From: Molossus alvarezi
Lineage: Eukaryota > Chordata > Mammalia > Chiroptera > Molossidae
Length of the DNA stretch: 64,000 bases
Assembly (NCBI GenBank): GCA_037176705.1
Contig: CM073889.1
Span: forward strand, 50,399,596 to 50,463,595
Direction of reading: 5' to 3'
Shown here: positions 11,041-22,307 of the stretch, piece by piece
Numbering within the stretch: position 1 is the first letter of the stretch
Layout: the number at the start of each line of letters is the position of its first letter
Position numbers and translations under genes: made by a program
Notes under the pieces: model-generated
Database searches by the model: none
What the model was told of the DNA's origin: nothing
Seen by the model: only the letters and a program-made list of their open reading frames with translations

Positions 11041-11945
11041 AATAAAGCTTCCAAGTGGTGGGGAGATGGAGAGAAAATCACCCTCACTCACTCTGAGTTT
11101 GCCCGTGACTGATTCCTCTCCAAGATTCCCTTACTCATGTCAAATAGAGTGATTGGTCTGACCTAGTGTTTTCACATTTCTATAATTCTTAAACATATTA
11201 ATGGAGGTGCTTTAGGTATGGGAAGAAAACTACTGAAAAGATATCTTTATGGACAACCTGGGCCACCACAAAGTCACATGGATATGCACCAATAAACTAG
11301 CACATATTTAAAGAAAAGCTTATACATCTATGTATGGCCTGAATTTCCAAGAGCTTGAGAGCCACTGACTAAAGAAGTGATGTGTTAAAGATAAATTATT
11401 CTTTTAGTACTTGTTATAATTTGCAAGGATACTTTATTCAAGACTACTGCAATGGGGAAAAGTGATTAAACTCATAATAGAGAAAAGATAGCTGAAAATT
11501 TATAGCTAATAAATAAAGAGAGGGAGTCAAAGATGAAAATTTCTAAGAGGAACTTAGAAAAATTTTTGCTAAAGTGGCTTAACAAGATTATTGCTAAAGG
11601 CAGGCATAGGACTTAGATATAAAGGGTGGAGGACTAAAAATTTGATCAGATATCAAGTGTGAGGAGATTCTTTATAAACTGCCCTATCAGGTTCATTTTA
11701 TAAAACTGAATTTAAGCAGAACAGCAAGCCAGTGTGCCAATGTCTGAGCCTGGAGCAGAAAAGGCTCAGAAAAGCTTGACTTTAGTATGGTCAAAGAGGG
11801 AACCTTTGTCAGAGGAAAGAGAGGAAAAGAGGCTAAAACCTGAGCATGTGCAACATATTTTCTGATAAACCAGCATCTTTACTAGCAATGTTCAATCCTG
11901 GGTTTAAGAAACCAGAGGTTATGATAATTTATGTAAACAAATATT
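11041..11945. other. Unassigned sequence, possibly an old repeat from about 11419
   Basis: No coding or known repeat identity that I can support. The part from about 11419 to 11910 is purine-rich and looks like old interspersed-repeat DNA, but I cannot name a family. It forms the left flank of the inverted L1 at 11946. Confidence 0.4.
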
Positions 11946-13318
11946 GTAAAAATTTTAGGTCAAGATTAATTTTAAGTTCTGTTGCCTACATTTTCTTCTA
12001 TGATTTTTATAAATTCATGGGTCATATTTAAGCCTTTTATCCATTTTGAGTTTAGTCTTGTGTATGGTGTAAGTTGGTGATCTAGTTTCATTTTTTTGCA
12101 AGTAGCTGTCCAATTTTTCAAACACCATTTATTAAAGAGGCTGTCTTTACTCCACTGTATGCTCTTGCCTCCATTGTCAAATATTAATTGAGCATATTGC
12201 CTTGGGTCCATTTCTGGGTTCTCCGTTTTGTTCCACTGGTCTATATGCCTGTTCTTGTGCCAATACCAGGCTGATTTGATTACAGTTGCTTTGTAGTATA
12301 ATCTGATATTTGGTATTGTGATCCCACCTACTTTGTCCTTTTTAAAGATTGTTGTGGCTATTCGGAGTCTTTTTTTGTTCCACATGAACTTTTGAAGTAT
12401 TGGTTCTAGTTCTGTGAAGTATGTCATTGGTATTTTAATTGGTATTGCATTGAATCTATAGATTGCTTTGGGTAATGTGAACATTTTAATTATGTTAATT
12501 CTTCTAATCCATGAACAAGGTATGTGCTTCCAGTTTTTTTTCTTTTTTTTTTTTGGTTAAGATAGAGTGGAAGGGAAAGAGAAGAAGAGAGAGAGAGGGA
12601 GAAACATTGATGTGAAAGGGATACATCAAGTGGCTGCCACCCGCACGACCCAACCAGGGCCGGGGACAAACTGCAACCGAGGTTTGTGCCCTTAGTGGGA
12701 AATTAACCCGGGTCACTCTGGACCGCAGGCCAACACTCTAACCACTGAGCCAAACTGGCCAGGGCGCTTCCACTTTTTTATATCTCCCTCTATTTCTTTT
12801 TTCAATATCCTGTAATTTTCTGCAAATAGGTCCTTTACTTCTTTGGTTAAGTGTGCATTAGTAGACAAATGGATTAAAAAATTTGGCACATATAGACAAT
12901 GGAGTACTATGCAGCTATAAGAAAGATCTCTTATCCTTTGAGACAACATGGAGGGACCTGGAAAGTATTATCCTAAGCGAAACAAGCCAAGCAGAGAAAG
13001 ATAAACATCACATGATCTTACTTATTTGTGGAATATAATGAACATAACAGTCTGAGAAATAGGGTAGACCCAGAGACATGGAAGTAGGGTACAGACTGAC
13101 AATCCTCAGAAGAGGGGATGGTGGGAAGAGGGAAGAGATAAACCACAGAACTTATATGCATGTACGCATAACCAATGGACACGGATAATAAAGCTGGAAA
13201 TGGGGTGGGGGGGATGGTGAGGAGGGTGTCAATGGAGAAGAAAAGAAGAAACATCTGAACAAAAATAAATTAATAAAAAAAAGAACAAACAAATAAATAA
13301 ATAAACAAAAAATTATGT
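11946..13318 (+). mobile_element. L1 with 5' inversion and internal deletion, split by a SINE
   Basis: About 11946-12849 (minus the SINE at 12532-12764) is ORF2 in minus orientation. From about 12850 the sequence switches to plus orientation near the end of ORF2 (gtgtgcattagtagacaaatgg) and runs through the 3' UTR to an A-rich tail. Roughly 0.6-0.7 kb of ORF2 between the two pieces is missing. The switch point has a short shared AAGT. This fits twin priming with loss at the inversion joint. The SINE came later. Confidence 0.85.
12532..12764 (-). mobile_element. Ves-like SINE inserted in the inverted L1
   Basis: Reverse orientation: T-rich tail on the left, purine-rich body, then the tRNA head (actgagccaaactggccaggg). 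It is flanked by gcttcca (12526-12532 and again from 12766), which is L1 sequence duplicated on insertion. Full length and lightly diverged. Confidence 0.95.
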
Positions 13319-14439
13319 CTGTCAAAAAGAAAGATTAACTTTAGTTTGTTCTACGATAAAAACAAAACAAAACAAACAAATACTCAAAACTATATTTGTC
13401 CAGAAAAATATTTTGAGGCTAATGGTTAATGGAGTTCAACAACTGAATAAGGTGTTATTAAAACCCCCCAAGAAATTTGAAATCAGAAATTAAAAGTTGG
13501 ACTCAAAACTGTGTGAAATGATCAGACTTGAATAGAGATTATATCATTTTAGATACTGTATCAGTTGAGATATACTTCCAGGCCATATCCAGTGCAGCTA
13601 TAACTGTATTTTTATGAATGGTCCGAACAATAAGAAAGAAACTGTCTTATAGGATTTTTGTGGTAAAAGTCATGATGGCTGCTACATTAGGGAATTGAGC
13701 TGATTCCACTATGCCTGGTGAGAAAATACTGCAGGGTCCAAATCAAGAGAAATGACATACAATGGGTTTGTTATAAAGAATTGTCTTTGGGAAAGAATAA
13801 TAAATCTCAAAATAATGTTCGGCAAACAGTGACTCAGTTATGTTGAAAGGAATAGAAAGATGTGTGGGTCATAACAGGTCACACACATCACCAAAATCTA
13901 TAACTCCCCAGGTCATGCTGACAACAGATTTGATTTGAGATCAAGTGTTCCCTGACCAAGGGCTCCAAATCTTGGCTGCTTTTGCTACAGATCAAATTTG
14001 CAGGTAAGTAGGATCTGCAATGGAGCTTAGTGTGCAGATCATTGATTAAGGAGCACTCTTAAGACCTACTGCTACAGAAAGACAGAAGAGAGACTTGGTG
14101 GAGAGAAAAGCCAAGCTGTGATGTAGGCTGACCTATAGTGATGTTTGGAGCCAGAAAGGCCCTTTCAAGTTGTGCTTAGTTAAGCCTAAGTGGCCAGGCC
14201 TTCATGCTGCCACATCAATGTGTCATTATATGTAGGCTCTGGGCTGGCCAGGCAATTTTTGAAGGGGCTAAATCTGAAGGCAATCAGTGGTCTGTATTCC
14301 AAGAAGCAGGCAATAGCCTTCACTGATGGGCATCTGGGGCCACACAGTGTCCACCACAACATTCAAATCCCTCCATTGAACATTCAAACTGAGATCTGTT
14401 GACTTTGAATTCTACTTACATCTGCAACAACGTATTGTT
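13319..14439. other. Unassigned sequence
   Basis: No L1 or SINE similarity. A patch around 14190-14402 has an open stretch of 70 codons in the plus frame, but I do not recognise the peptide and the surrounding frames are interrupted. It may be an old transposon interior or unique DNA. Confidence 0.4.
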
Positions 14440-14565
14440 GTTGTTTTTTTATTTATTTTTTATTATAGTATAGTTGACATACAATATTATATTAATTTCA
14501 GGTGTACAATATAGTGCTTCAACATTTACATACCTTACAATGTTTTCATCTATTTGTGTGTGTGT
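14440..14565 (-). mobile_element. Old L1 (L1M-type) 3' end
   Basis: Reverse complement of the ancient L1 3' terminal motif: tttattatagtatagttgacatac, then atattatattaatttcaggtg and tacaatatagtgcttcaaca. Older than the L1s elsewhere in the window. Confidence 0.75.
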
Positions 14566-14644
14566 GTGTGATTGTGAGTTATGTCTGTTTCCCTAGGTTC
14601 CCTCTATTAGCTTGGGGGTTTTAAATTGTGATTTCTTTTCTTAT

Positions 14645-14745
14645 CTGTTTCTCCAACATTGGACTGTACACTTCTTGCAGAACACAGTCATGTCTGCCTA
14701 TGGTATATTCTATCTATTCAGTACAGCACTTGCTCAGTAAAAAGC
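14645..14745 (+). mobile_element. L2 LINE 3' end fragment
   Basis: Pattern ggactgtacacttcttgcag, then acagtcatgtctgcc, cagtacagcacttgctcagtaaa. This follows the L2 terminal consensus 'gactgtaagctccttgaggg...cagtgcctggcacatagtagg...caataaa'. Diverged. Confidence 0.55.
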
Positions 14746-15699
14746 TCACCCACAAATCTATTTATTTGTAACCACTTGCTCTCTTTGCCTCACCCTCAGT
14801 GTTGAGCGAAACTTTAGGTACAATTGTGAAGTTGATGCATCATTATGATTGATTGAATAGGCAAATAATGAATGTGCACAGATATAATTGCAGGGACAGA
14901 TGACTTAGCTCAACTATGAAAAGAAAGGCCTGCTGAAAGATTGATTGATTCTTACTGTGATTCCTTGCTCTGGAGAACAATTTATCATTATTTATGAAAT
15001 GCCTACTTAACAGGGAGGAAGACTTGATTAATAAGTCATGTAAAACAAAACAATTAACATCAACGGGAACTTTCTTCAGGTTTCAAGAAGATAAAGCACT
15101 CAGCCTTCTTGGCAAATGAATGTTCTTCAGCATGCAGCTTGATGGAATCATATTTGGCAGGTGAAGATAGAACTTTCCCGCAGGCTTTCAGGCAAAGAAA
15201 TATCTCTTTCCAGAGTTACATAAATGACTCCTGCCTGATACCTCTTTACCTTGATAAAAGGGACAGTGGTCCATAGCTTGCCTTTTTTTCCCACTGAGAT
15301 TTAAAGTCCAGGAATATCCTGGCTCTTTGTAACTTAAGGCATACCTACAAAGCTGGACAAGAAATTTTAAGTCTCCCAGATGCCCATATGATGTGCATTT
15401 GCTGTAGCTCCACTGCCACTTCCTGCAGGAGGATCCTTCCTGATCCCTCTCATGGGACCAGAGCCTCTGAATGATCTGTGTCTGCTCTCTGCTCTCTTTT
15501 GCACCGGCTTTGGGGGCCTTGGTCGCACATAACATGGTAAGCAGCAACTGGCGTCCTTTTTCTAGCTTTTGCTACTCTGGAAATATTCAGGGTTCCTGAT
15601 ATTTGTAGCCACGACATGACAGAAAGCACCATTATGACAAAGACCTCTTCTTAGCTGAGGCTGCACTTAAATTTGAAAACTAAAATCACACACACACAC
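14746..15699. other. No recognised feature
   Basis: Apparently unique DNA. A minus-strand stretch open for 119 codons lies at 15188-15547, but its peptide shows no recognisable domain and no flanking gene structure. The right end carries the left target-site copy of the next L1. Confidence 0.45.
15681..15699 (+). repeat. Left target-site duplication of the L1 at 15700
   Basis: taaaatcacacac followed by extra CA units. The same 13 bp recur at 16628-16640, immediately after the L1 tail. The site starts T/AAAA, as expected for L1 endonuclease. Confidence 0.85.
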
Positions 15700-16627
15700 T
15701 GGGACAAATTGCAGTTCAATTTTTAATTTGTTGAGGTAACACCATATTATTTTCCATAGTGGCTGCACCAGTCTGCATTCCCAACAGCTGTGTACTAGAG
15801 TCCCTTTTTCTCCACACCCTCGCCAACACTTGTTTGATGATTCTTGATGGTGGCCATTCTGACAGGTGTGAGGTGATACCTCATTGTTGTTTTAACTTAC
15901 ATCTCTCTGACGATTAGTGATGTTGAGCATTTCTTTATATGTCTCTTAGCCATGTGTATGTCCTGTTTGGAGAGGTGTCTATTTAGTTCCTCTGCCCATT
16001 TTTTAATTGGGTTATTTGTCTTCCTTTTGTCAAAAAATTAAAAATTGAATTGCCATTTGACCCAGTGATCCCACTACTACGAATATATCCTAAGAAGCCT
16101 GAAACACCAATCAGAAAGAATATATCTACCCCCCATGTTTGTAGCAGCACTATTTACAATAGCTGAGATCTGGAAACAGCCCAAATGTCCATCAGTAGAC
16201 GAATGGATAAAAAAGCTGTGGTACATTTACAAAATGGAGTACTATACAGCTGTAAGAAAGAAAGATCTCTTATCCTTTGAGATGGCATGGAGGGATCTGG
16301 AGAGTATTATCCTAAGCGAAACAAGCCAAACAAAGAAAACAAGTATCATATGATCTCACTTATTTGTGGAATATAATGAACATAACAGTCTGAGGAATGG
16401 GGTAGTCCCAGAGACGTGGAAGTGGGTTATAGACTGACAATCCTCAGAACAGGGGGTTGGGTGGAAAGATAAACCACAGAACTTATATGCATGTATGCAT
16501 GAACAATGGACATGGACAACAAAGCTGGGGATAGGGCGGGGAGGGAGGAGGAGGGAGGAATCAGTGGGGAAAAATAAGAAACACCTGTAACAAAAATAAA
16601 TTAATTAATCAAAAAAATAAAAATAAA
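15700..16627 (+). mobile_element. L1 with 5' inversion (twin priming), complete with target-site duplications
   Basis: 15700-16031 is distal ORF2 in minus orientation, and 16032-16627 is the sense continuation through the ORF2 end, 3' UTR and A-rich tail. The inverted part ends (on its left) in about the same ORF2 sequence with which the sense part begins, so roughly 35 bp around aaaaattgaattgccatttg is present in both orientations. Flanking 13 bp direct repeats confirm a single integration event. Confidence 0.92.
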
Positions 16628-16640
16628 TAAAATCACACAC

Positions 16641-17429
16641 AATATTTCTTTATCATCCTGTTAGTACTTTCTTCATTTTCCTCAACTACCAAATGTACAC
16701 ATTTACACATACAAACCTCTTATCTGTATTCATAAAACAGGGCTTATACTGAATAAAAACCTTACGCTGGTATTTGTTCCTCTGAACCATGGGTTTCTTA
16801 CCCATGGTTGTTAGGTTGAGGAGAACCCCCAGGGCACTCTTCACATTCTGGGAATAAACATGGCTCCTCAGGGAAAATACTGTCTCACATGGACATAAGG
16901 ACCAGTGACTACCATTCTTGCCCATCTATCTAGTACTTCTACCATGTCTTCCCATGCCCTGACCACAAGGATCAGATAAATCTACATGAAGCACAGAGAG
17001 TTTCAAAAGTTGCCAACTGTGGCCCATCCAGTTGTAAAAAACATTCTGCTTTTTGGCATCTATTGAACAGAGCTGTTTATTAATGAAGTCTTCTGCTTAG
17101 CAACCAAGCAAGAATAATTAATATTTAAATGATAACCCTGAGGACTGTGAACTCTGAATTTCTTTTTGAATTAACACAGAGAGATTAATATTCTTATAAT
17201 GTCCCTGCAATTTATTTTTTTATATATATAACAGCACACGAGTAGAGAATAAATATAAATGAAAAGAATTCTTAGGAAACAAAGATTATGATAATCACTA
17301 GATCTGAAGGCTTAGAATTGGAGAAGGAACTTTAGAAAAAGTCTAATGTAATTTTACAGAAAGAAAAGTGACATCCACAGTTTGCAGTTAGTTAAAAAAT
17401 AAAGTAAAGTTTTGAATCTTGGCTTTTCA
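16641..17429. other. No recognised feature
   Basis: Unique-looking, AT-rich. Contains a short perfect palindromic stretch, aaccatgggtttcttacccatggtt, near 16787-16811, but no gene or repeat family that I can support. Confidence 0.5.
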
Positions 17430-17560
17430 CCTCTTCTCTAACAGTGACTCATGTATGTTATCTCATTAACTCTTCCGGCAAACTCATGAGGTAGGAACAT
17501 TTCCCTTAGGACCTCTTTCCATTTTATTGCCCCCATTTCAGTGATTGGGGCCCTGGGATA
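17430..17560 (-). mobile_element. MIR fragment
   Basis: ttatctcattaactcttccgg, then caaactcatgaggtaggaac and cccccatttcag correspond to the reverse complement of the 3' half of MIR. Only a part is left. Confidence 0.5.
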
Positions 17561-17609
17561 GATCAGTCAAATAGTACAACCATTGTTGTCAGAGAATTGA
17601 TAGCATAGA

Positions 17610-17795
17610 GCATGGGTGTGAAGTGCACAGCTTTGGGAGCCCATCTCCCCAGCTGTGTGGGTTTGGGTGGGTTATTTAGCCTCTCTGTATCTCAGAGGGT
17701 AATTAGAAGCATAAGCTAATATTTATAAAATGATTAAAACAATGTTTGTCAAGAATAATATGCTATATCAGTGTGTGTTTAATAAATATATCACA
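17610..17795 (+). mobile_element. MIR SINE
   Basis: gtgaagtgcacagctttggg, then ccagctgtgtgggtttgggtggg, ttatttagcctctctgtatctcag and a 3' part ending in gtttaataaat. Good agreement with MIR order. Confidence 0.75.
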
Positions 17796-18934
17796 CTGCT
17801 AAGTATTTACTTTCAAAATAAGCTAGCAAAGAATGCCTTTATATTATTCAATGACTATTTTGTGGTGTGAATCCTGGCTTCAGCAGGGAGAAAATGAAGC
17901 TAGGGTGCCTTGTTGCTCATGTTCCACCACACTACACAAATTAGCATATTCTAGATCTTGGGGTGAGGACTTTGATGGTCACAGTGTAACAGTGGTTTTA
18001 CCAAAAAGAAGAAATGATTGAAAAGAATCACAACTGTCAGAAAACAGTTTGCTTTTCTGCCTGAAAACTCTTTGAAAGCCTATCCATACGTAATTGGATG
18101 AGCTAGAGTAATTGTCTTTATATTTTCTACATACAAATATGATCCATTTATGAACATAGTTGTCTAAACAAGTGCATTTGGCATTTTTCTTTGAAGGATT
18201 TGGATGGATGAGTGACATCTTGAAGGAATTTTCTTTGTCTTAGTGACGATTGAATATTTGGTCCCTTAAAATCAATGAGTAAATGAAATTTTAAGAGGCA
18301 TTGCAAATACACATATATTTGGCAATTTTATATATCTGTGGAACACAATGGATAATGAACAACTTCACATATTATTTATAAAGGGTCTAAGGAATTTCAT
18401 TAAGAACTGTGTGGTTTGAAGTTCAAACTGCCCAGAACTCTCATCACATGTTCTTTCTCTATTCCAAGGCTTACTGCTCCTGATGCCCCTGGTATCTTTG
18501 GAATTATCTGAAAATTATCTTCTAGATTCCTAGAAGATACACATGTCCACATGCCAGTTCATTTCAGAGCCAGAGGCAGCAAAACAGTCTACCTATTACA
18601 TATCACATGAAACATAATTATCCCTCATTATATTACGTATGGAGTAATCATTCTGTTGGCTATCAATGAGAAGCCATTCCTGCTCCTCCCTGCAAGAGTT
18701 AAATCCCATCTTGCTCCAATCCCATCTTCACCTTCTCCTCTGACCTTGAACTTTTCTGATGCAATTCTTGCCCTTCCTGATGCTGGGTTCCCATGCCATT
18801 CCCATTCTCTGGTTAGCTCCTTCAGGTCTCAGAGGGGCAACCCTGCTCTTTACCAAACTTATGCTTCCTTCCAGCTCTGAGAGGAGTTGTCATTTTTCTT
18901 TGATTTAGGTGAGAACATGTGCATGGCTCTCTCA
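17796..18934. other. No recognised feature
   Basis: Unique-looking DNA with no supported gene. Short open stretches on both strands lack recognisable domains. A faint L2-like patch may exist around 18700-18850, but I do not call it. Confidence 0.45.
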
Positions 18935-19240
18935 CTGAGCCAGAAAACCCATGAGAGCAGAATCATGGTCTATTTTATCAAAGCTTCTAGCACTCTATGA
19001 ATGTGGGTTGAAAAGATATAAGTATATGCACAAGTGCATCTATTTGAACTTGGCTTATTGGACCCACCAGACCTGGATAGATAATTAAGAGACAAATATT
19101 CCTGTCAGTACCATTTGTTATTTTGGTGCCAATATGTTGAGTGACCTTCTTTCCCCTTTCATTTGTGTCTTGAGTCTTATATACTTTCATCTTTAAGGAT
19201 CCAGCTAAAAGGCTCCTCTTTCTGATCCAGAATGCCTGGT
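18935..19240 (+). mobile_element. Possible L2 fragments
   Basis: catgagagcagaatcatggtc with aaagcttctagcactctatgaatg resembles the L2 terminal region. A second patch near 19190 (tttaaggatccagctaaaagg) resembles another part of L2. Both are weak and may be separate. Confidence 0.35.
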
Positions 19241-19244
19241 CATA

Positions 19245-19455
19245 TACAAGCTCTGCCACTTCTTGGGTAATCTTGGGCAGGTTTCCCAACTTCTCTGTGC
19301 CTGGGTTTCTACTTCTGTAAGAGATATAATGTTATTTTAAACTTTATGGAGTAATTTTTGAAACTCATATATAATTAGTTAATGCATATGAAACACTTAG
19401 AGATACATGACACAGAGGTAGCATTCAGTGACTGCTTGCTATTATTATTAGGATT
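19245..19455 (+). mobile_element. MIR SINE
   Basis: acaagctctgccacttcttgg, then taatcttgggcagg, ttctctgtgcctgggtttct and a 3' part ending near agtgactgcttgctattatt. Clear MIR layout. Confidence 0.8.
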
Positions 19456-19589
19456 TACAAGCCTTTATTAAATTTTTATTTAATCAGGCATTACCTTATC
19501 TGCTTTTCTAGTAGTATTCTTCTTGAAGACATATTGTATGTATATGAGATTTGCTCTTGGACCCACTAGATAAATGTTTATTCATTTGT

Positions 19590-20508
19590 TAAAAGAGGAG
19601 GTTTGGTGAAGGTATCTGTGGTTTCTTTCTCATCAACATTTGGTGTTGGCAATATTTTGGATTTTGTTCACTGTGATAGATATATAATGAGTGGTATCAT
19701 ATTATTGTTTTTATTGTTTTAATTTGTTATTTCTAATGACATATGATATTAAACATCTTTTGTATGATTACTTGCCATTTGTATATTTTCTTTGGTGAGG
19801 TGTTTATTCAGGTCTGTTGCCCCCCCCTCCCCTTTAAATCCTCACCCAAGAATATTTTTCTGATTATTTCAGACAGAGTGGGAGAGAGAGAGAGCAAAAA
19901 AAAACATCAATGTGAGAGAGACGCATCGAATGGCTGCCTCCTGCATGACCCTGACAAGGGCTGGGGATTGAACCACAAACTAGGTATGTGTCCTCAACCA
20001 GAATCGAATCTGCGACTCTTTGGTTCACAGGCCGATTCTCTAAACACTGACAGGGATGTTGCCTATTTTCAAGTTGGATTGTTTGTCTTATGGCTGAGTT
20101 TTAAAAATTATTTGTATGTTTAAGGTAACAGTTATTTATCAGATATGTTTCTTGCAAACATTTTATCTCAGTCTGTGGCTTATCTTCTTATTCTCTTGAT
20201 AGTGTCTTCTTCACATATAAAGTTTTTGTTCTTAATGCAATCCAGCTCATTAATTATTTCTTTCATGCATAATGCCTTTGGTTCTGTATCTAAAAAAATC
20301 ATTACCATACTCAAGTTAAATAGTTTTTTTTTTCCTATGTAGTTTTCTAGTGGTTTATAAAAATATAAGTTTTGCATTTTACATAGTCTATGATCCATTT
20401 AGAGTTAATTTTTGTGAAAAATCTAAGATTCACATCTATAATCATAGTCTTGCATGTGAATGTTCAGTTTTTCTACACCATTTGTTAAAATACTATCTTG
20501 ACTTAGGG
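19590..20508 (-). mobile_element. Old L1 (L1M-type) ORF2 fragment, split by a SINE
   Basis: Minus-strand L1 sequence outside the SINE at 19822-20056. Landmarks: ttggtgttggcaatattttgg, tttggtgaggtgtttattcagg, then after the SINE cagttatttatcagatatg, tcagtctgtggcttatcttc, attatttctttcatgcataatg and tctatgatccatttagagtt. More diverged than the L1-A to L1-G group, so it belongs to an older L1 wave. Confidence 0.85.
19822..20056 (-). mobile_element. Ves-like SINE
   Basis: Reverse orientation with tail-side ctttaaatcctcacccaag, purine-rich body and tRNA-derived head ending near gacaggg. Flanked by tgttgcc at 19815-19821 and 20057-20063, a short target-site duplication of L1 sequence. Its head is more diverged than those at 22489 and 60360, so it is an older copy. 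Confidence 0.9.
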
Positions 20509-20750
20509 GTAAGATGGTTGTGTTGGTAGAGCCTGGGCTCACCCCCTCTCAACAATATATCAAATGTATACCCATATTTAGAGCAAATTCTCTGAGAGAT
20601 AACTGTGAGCCAATTGAGCAGCCTCTGCCCAACAAAAAAAAAGAGACTGACCACATAGAGAAGGTTAAGGAACCATGAGAGCGCTTCAGGATCTAAAGGA
20701 GCAACCCAGTAAGGCAGGATAGTAAGAAGCTAGGAAAATTCCTGGGCAAG
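20509..20750 (+). mobile_element. Possible old L1 5' UTR fragment
   Basis: gtaagatggttgtgttggtagagc and the following A-rich text (gagagataactgtgagccaa, agagactgaccacatagagaagg) read like the start of an old mammalian L1 5' UTR. Family and end are uncertain. Confidence 0.35.
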
Positions 20751-21037
20751 TGTAACGGGGAAACTGAGATGATAAATAAGGTCAAACAATTTGAACAATT
20801 TACAACCAGCCAGTGAACCATAAGATCTTATCTTCCCTAGCCAAGGACACTTAAAAGCAAAAGACACCCCACTGTCTCTGCACTTTTTCTGAACTGGGTA
20901 GCACTGCAGGTGGGTATTACAGTGTTCTACTGGCTTTTCACTCTCTTCAGGTGAGAGAGCCTCTTGTGTATGCAGCCCATTGATAATATGAAATAATACC
21001 CTGCTTTAACTGCTGGATCAATTTCTGGATGAAGAGG
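20751..21037 (+). mobile_element. Candidate LTR-like sequence (weak)
   Basis: Begins tgtaacggggaaactgag. It carries a TATA-like cttaaaagcaaaag, then ccactgtctctgcac, and a poly-A-signal-like gaaataataccctgc. Composition and order suggest an old retroviral LTR, but the boundaries are not proven and no internal viral sequence is recognisable nearby. Confidence 0.25.
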
Positions 21038-21322
21038 CCTTTTGTATGCATGCTATGGCACTCTCCTTTCTCTACTGGGTCCATTAAGGGTAGCTGTGGA
21101 TATGCTGTAGTGCTCTGGATAAAGCTCCTTCCTGCACACTATCCAAGTTCAGGGGAAATTTAAACTATGGCTCTTACTCATTCCTCCGATCTTGGTGTTA
21201 GTGGACAGGACCCAGGCCTGGAAAAAGTGAAACATAGGAATGACTCACAGTAGAAGTAACAGGACAGAGCCTAGGTGGTGCTCTACTTTGGACCCTAGAA
21301 ATGTTATAGGAAGGAAGTGTGT
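21038..21322. other. Unassigned sequence left of the SINE
   Basis: No recognised repeat or gene. It ends in the left target-site copy of the SINE at 21338. Confidence 0.4.
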
Positions 21323-21460
21323 TAAAGCAGGCTTCTGCCCTGGCCAGTTTGGCTCAGTGGTTAGAACGTCAGCCTGTGGTCCAGAGAGACCCGGGTTCGG
21401 TTCCCGCTAAGGGCACGTACCTCTGTTGCAATTTGTCCCTGTCCCTGATTGGGACCTGTG

Positions 21461-21514
21461 GGAGCTGTGGGAGGCAGCCACTCGATGGGAGCTGTGGGAG
21501 GCAGCCTCTCGATG
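21461..21514 (+). repeat. 27 bp tandem duplication inside the SINE
   Basis: ggagctgtgggaggcagcc followed by actcgatg (21461-21487) is repeated at 21488-21514 with one change (cctctcgatg). Other SINE copies here have a single unit at this place. Confidence 0.95.
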
Positions 21515-21532
21515 TGTCCCTTTCACATCTAT

Positions 21533-21533
21533 G

Positions 21534-21579
<46 letters not shown>

Positions 21580-21606
21580 CCCCCCCTCCCCCCTCTCTCT
21601 CCTTCC
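21533..21606 (+). repeat. (TC)n pyrimidine tract of the SINE
   Basis: Long CT-rich run with C-rich interruptions, an expansion of the ctctctctctc segment normally found in the SINE body. Confidence 0.9.
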
Positions 21607-21699
21607 CATTCTATTTGAACAAAAAATGGAAAAATGTCCTTGGGTGAGGATAAAATAAATAAATAAATTAATTAAATAAAAAAATAAAGCAGGCTTCTG

Positions 21700-22307
21700 T
21701 TAGCTCACTGGGAAGTGGGAAGTGTAGGCCACAATGACAGAAGTGAACCAAGGTGGGGCTGCTTTAAGCTCACTGAATAGTCAGGAAAGGGGGGTTTTAG
21801 AGACAGGATCAGGGAGTAAGCTGTGACAAGCTACCACTGCCCATTGTTTCCCTGGTTGCAAGTTTTGTGGGTACCATTAGAATTCAGGAAGAAGTACAAA
21901 GTTCATGCCTGAGAAGGAGGGGTAGCATGACAGAGCAGGCCCATACTAATATTCTTTGATTTGAGGGTTATAGCTCTCTTCTCTGGGTGAGAATCTTAGG
22001 GAAGGGTTTTAGAAGAATATTCATCTGCTTTCCAGGTGTGTTTTTAATATGCTGATGCATCAAAATGATCATATAAGGGGGTTTGGGATAATTATTTGGT
22101 CTGCTTTACTGTTTTATCTTGAATCTGTGTAACTTTAATCAAGATTTTGTTATTTGTTTTACTGACTTCATTCATCCTTGGGTTTAGCTAGTACAAATGG
22201 CATTAATTGGGTCTCTGTTCTCTATTTTCCTGACCATGGTGATTTAAGCTGGTTAGGGAGGCTCTTTATCCAAAAAAGAGTGGGGGACTGACAAATAAAA
22301 TTAACTT
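21700..22307. other. Unassigned sequence right of the SINE
   Basis: No recognised gene or repeat family. It continues the same unclassified block that the SINE interrupted. Confidence 0.4.

Larger units (their letters stand above)
21338..21684 (+). mobile_element. Ves-like SINE with internal tandem duplication and TC expansion
   Basis: Full-length SINE: head (ccctggccagtttggctcag; box B-like gggttcggttcc), body, (TC)n tract and A-rich tail. Flanked by a perfect 15 bp duplication, taaagcaggcttctg, at 21323-21337 and 21685-21699. Longer than its relatives because of a 27 bp duplication at 21461-21514 and a longer pyrimidine tract. Confidence 0.95.

Noticed and set aside
14190..14402. Plus-strand open stretch of 70 codons as a coding exon
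   Set aside because: Peptide not recognised, surrounding frames broken, no clear splice sites.
15188..15547. Minus-strand open stretch of 119 codons as a possible gene
   Set aside because: No recognisable domain, no good start context or neighbours, and a length compatible with chance in a GC-moderate stretch.
16787..16811. Perfect palindrome as a regulatory site
   Set aside because: A short palindrome in mammalian intergenic DNA is expected by chance, and nothing nearby suggests a function.
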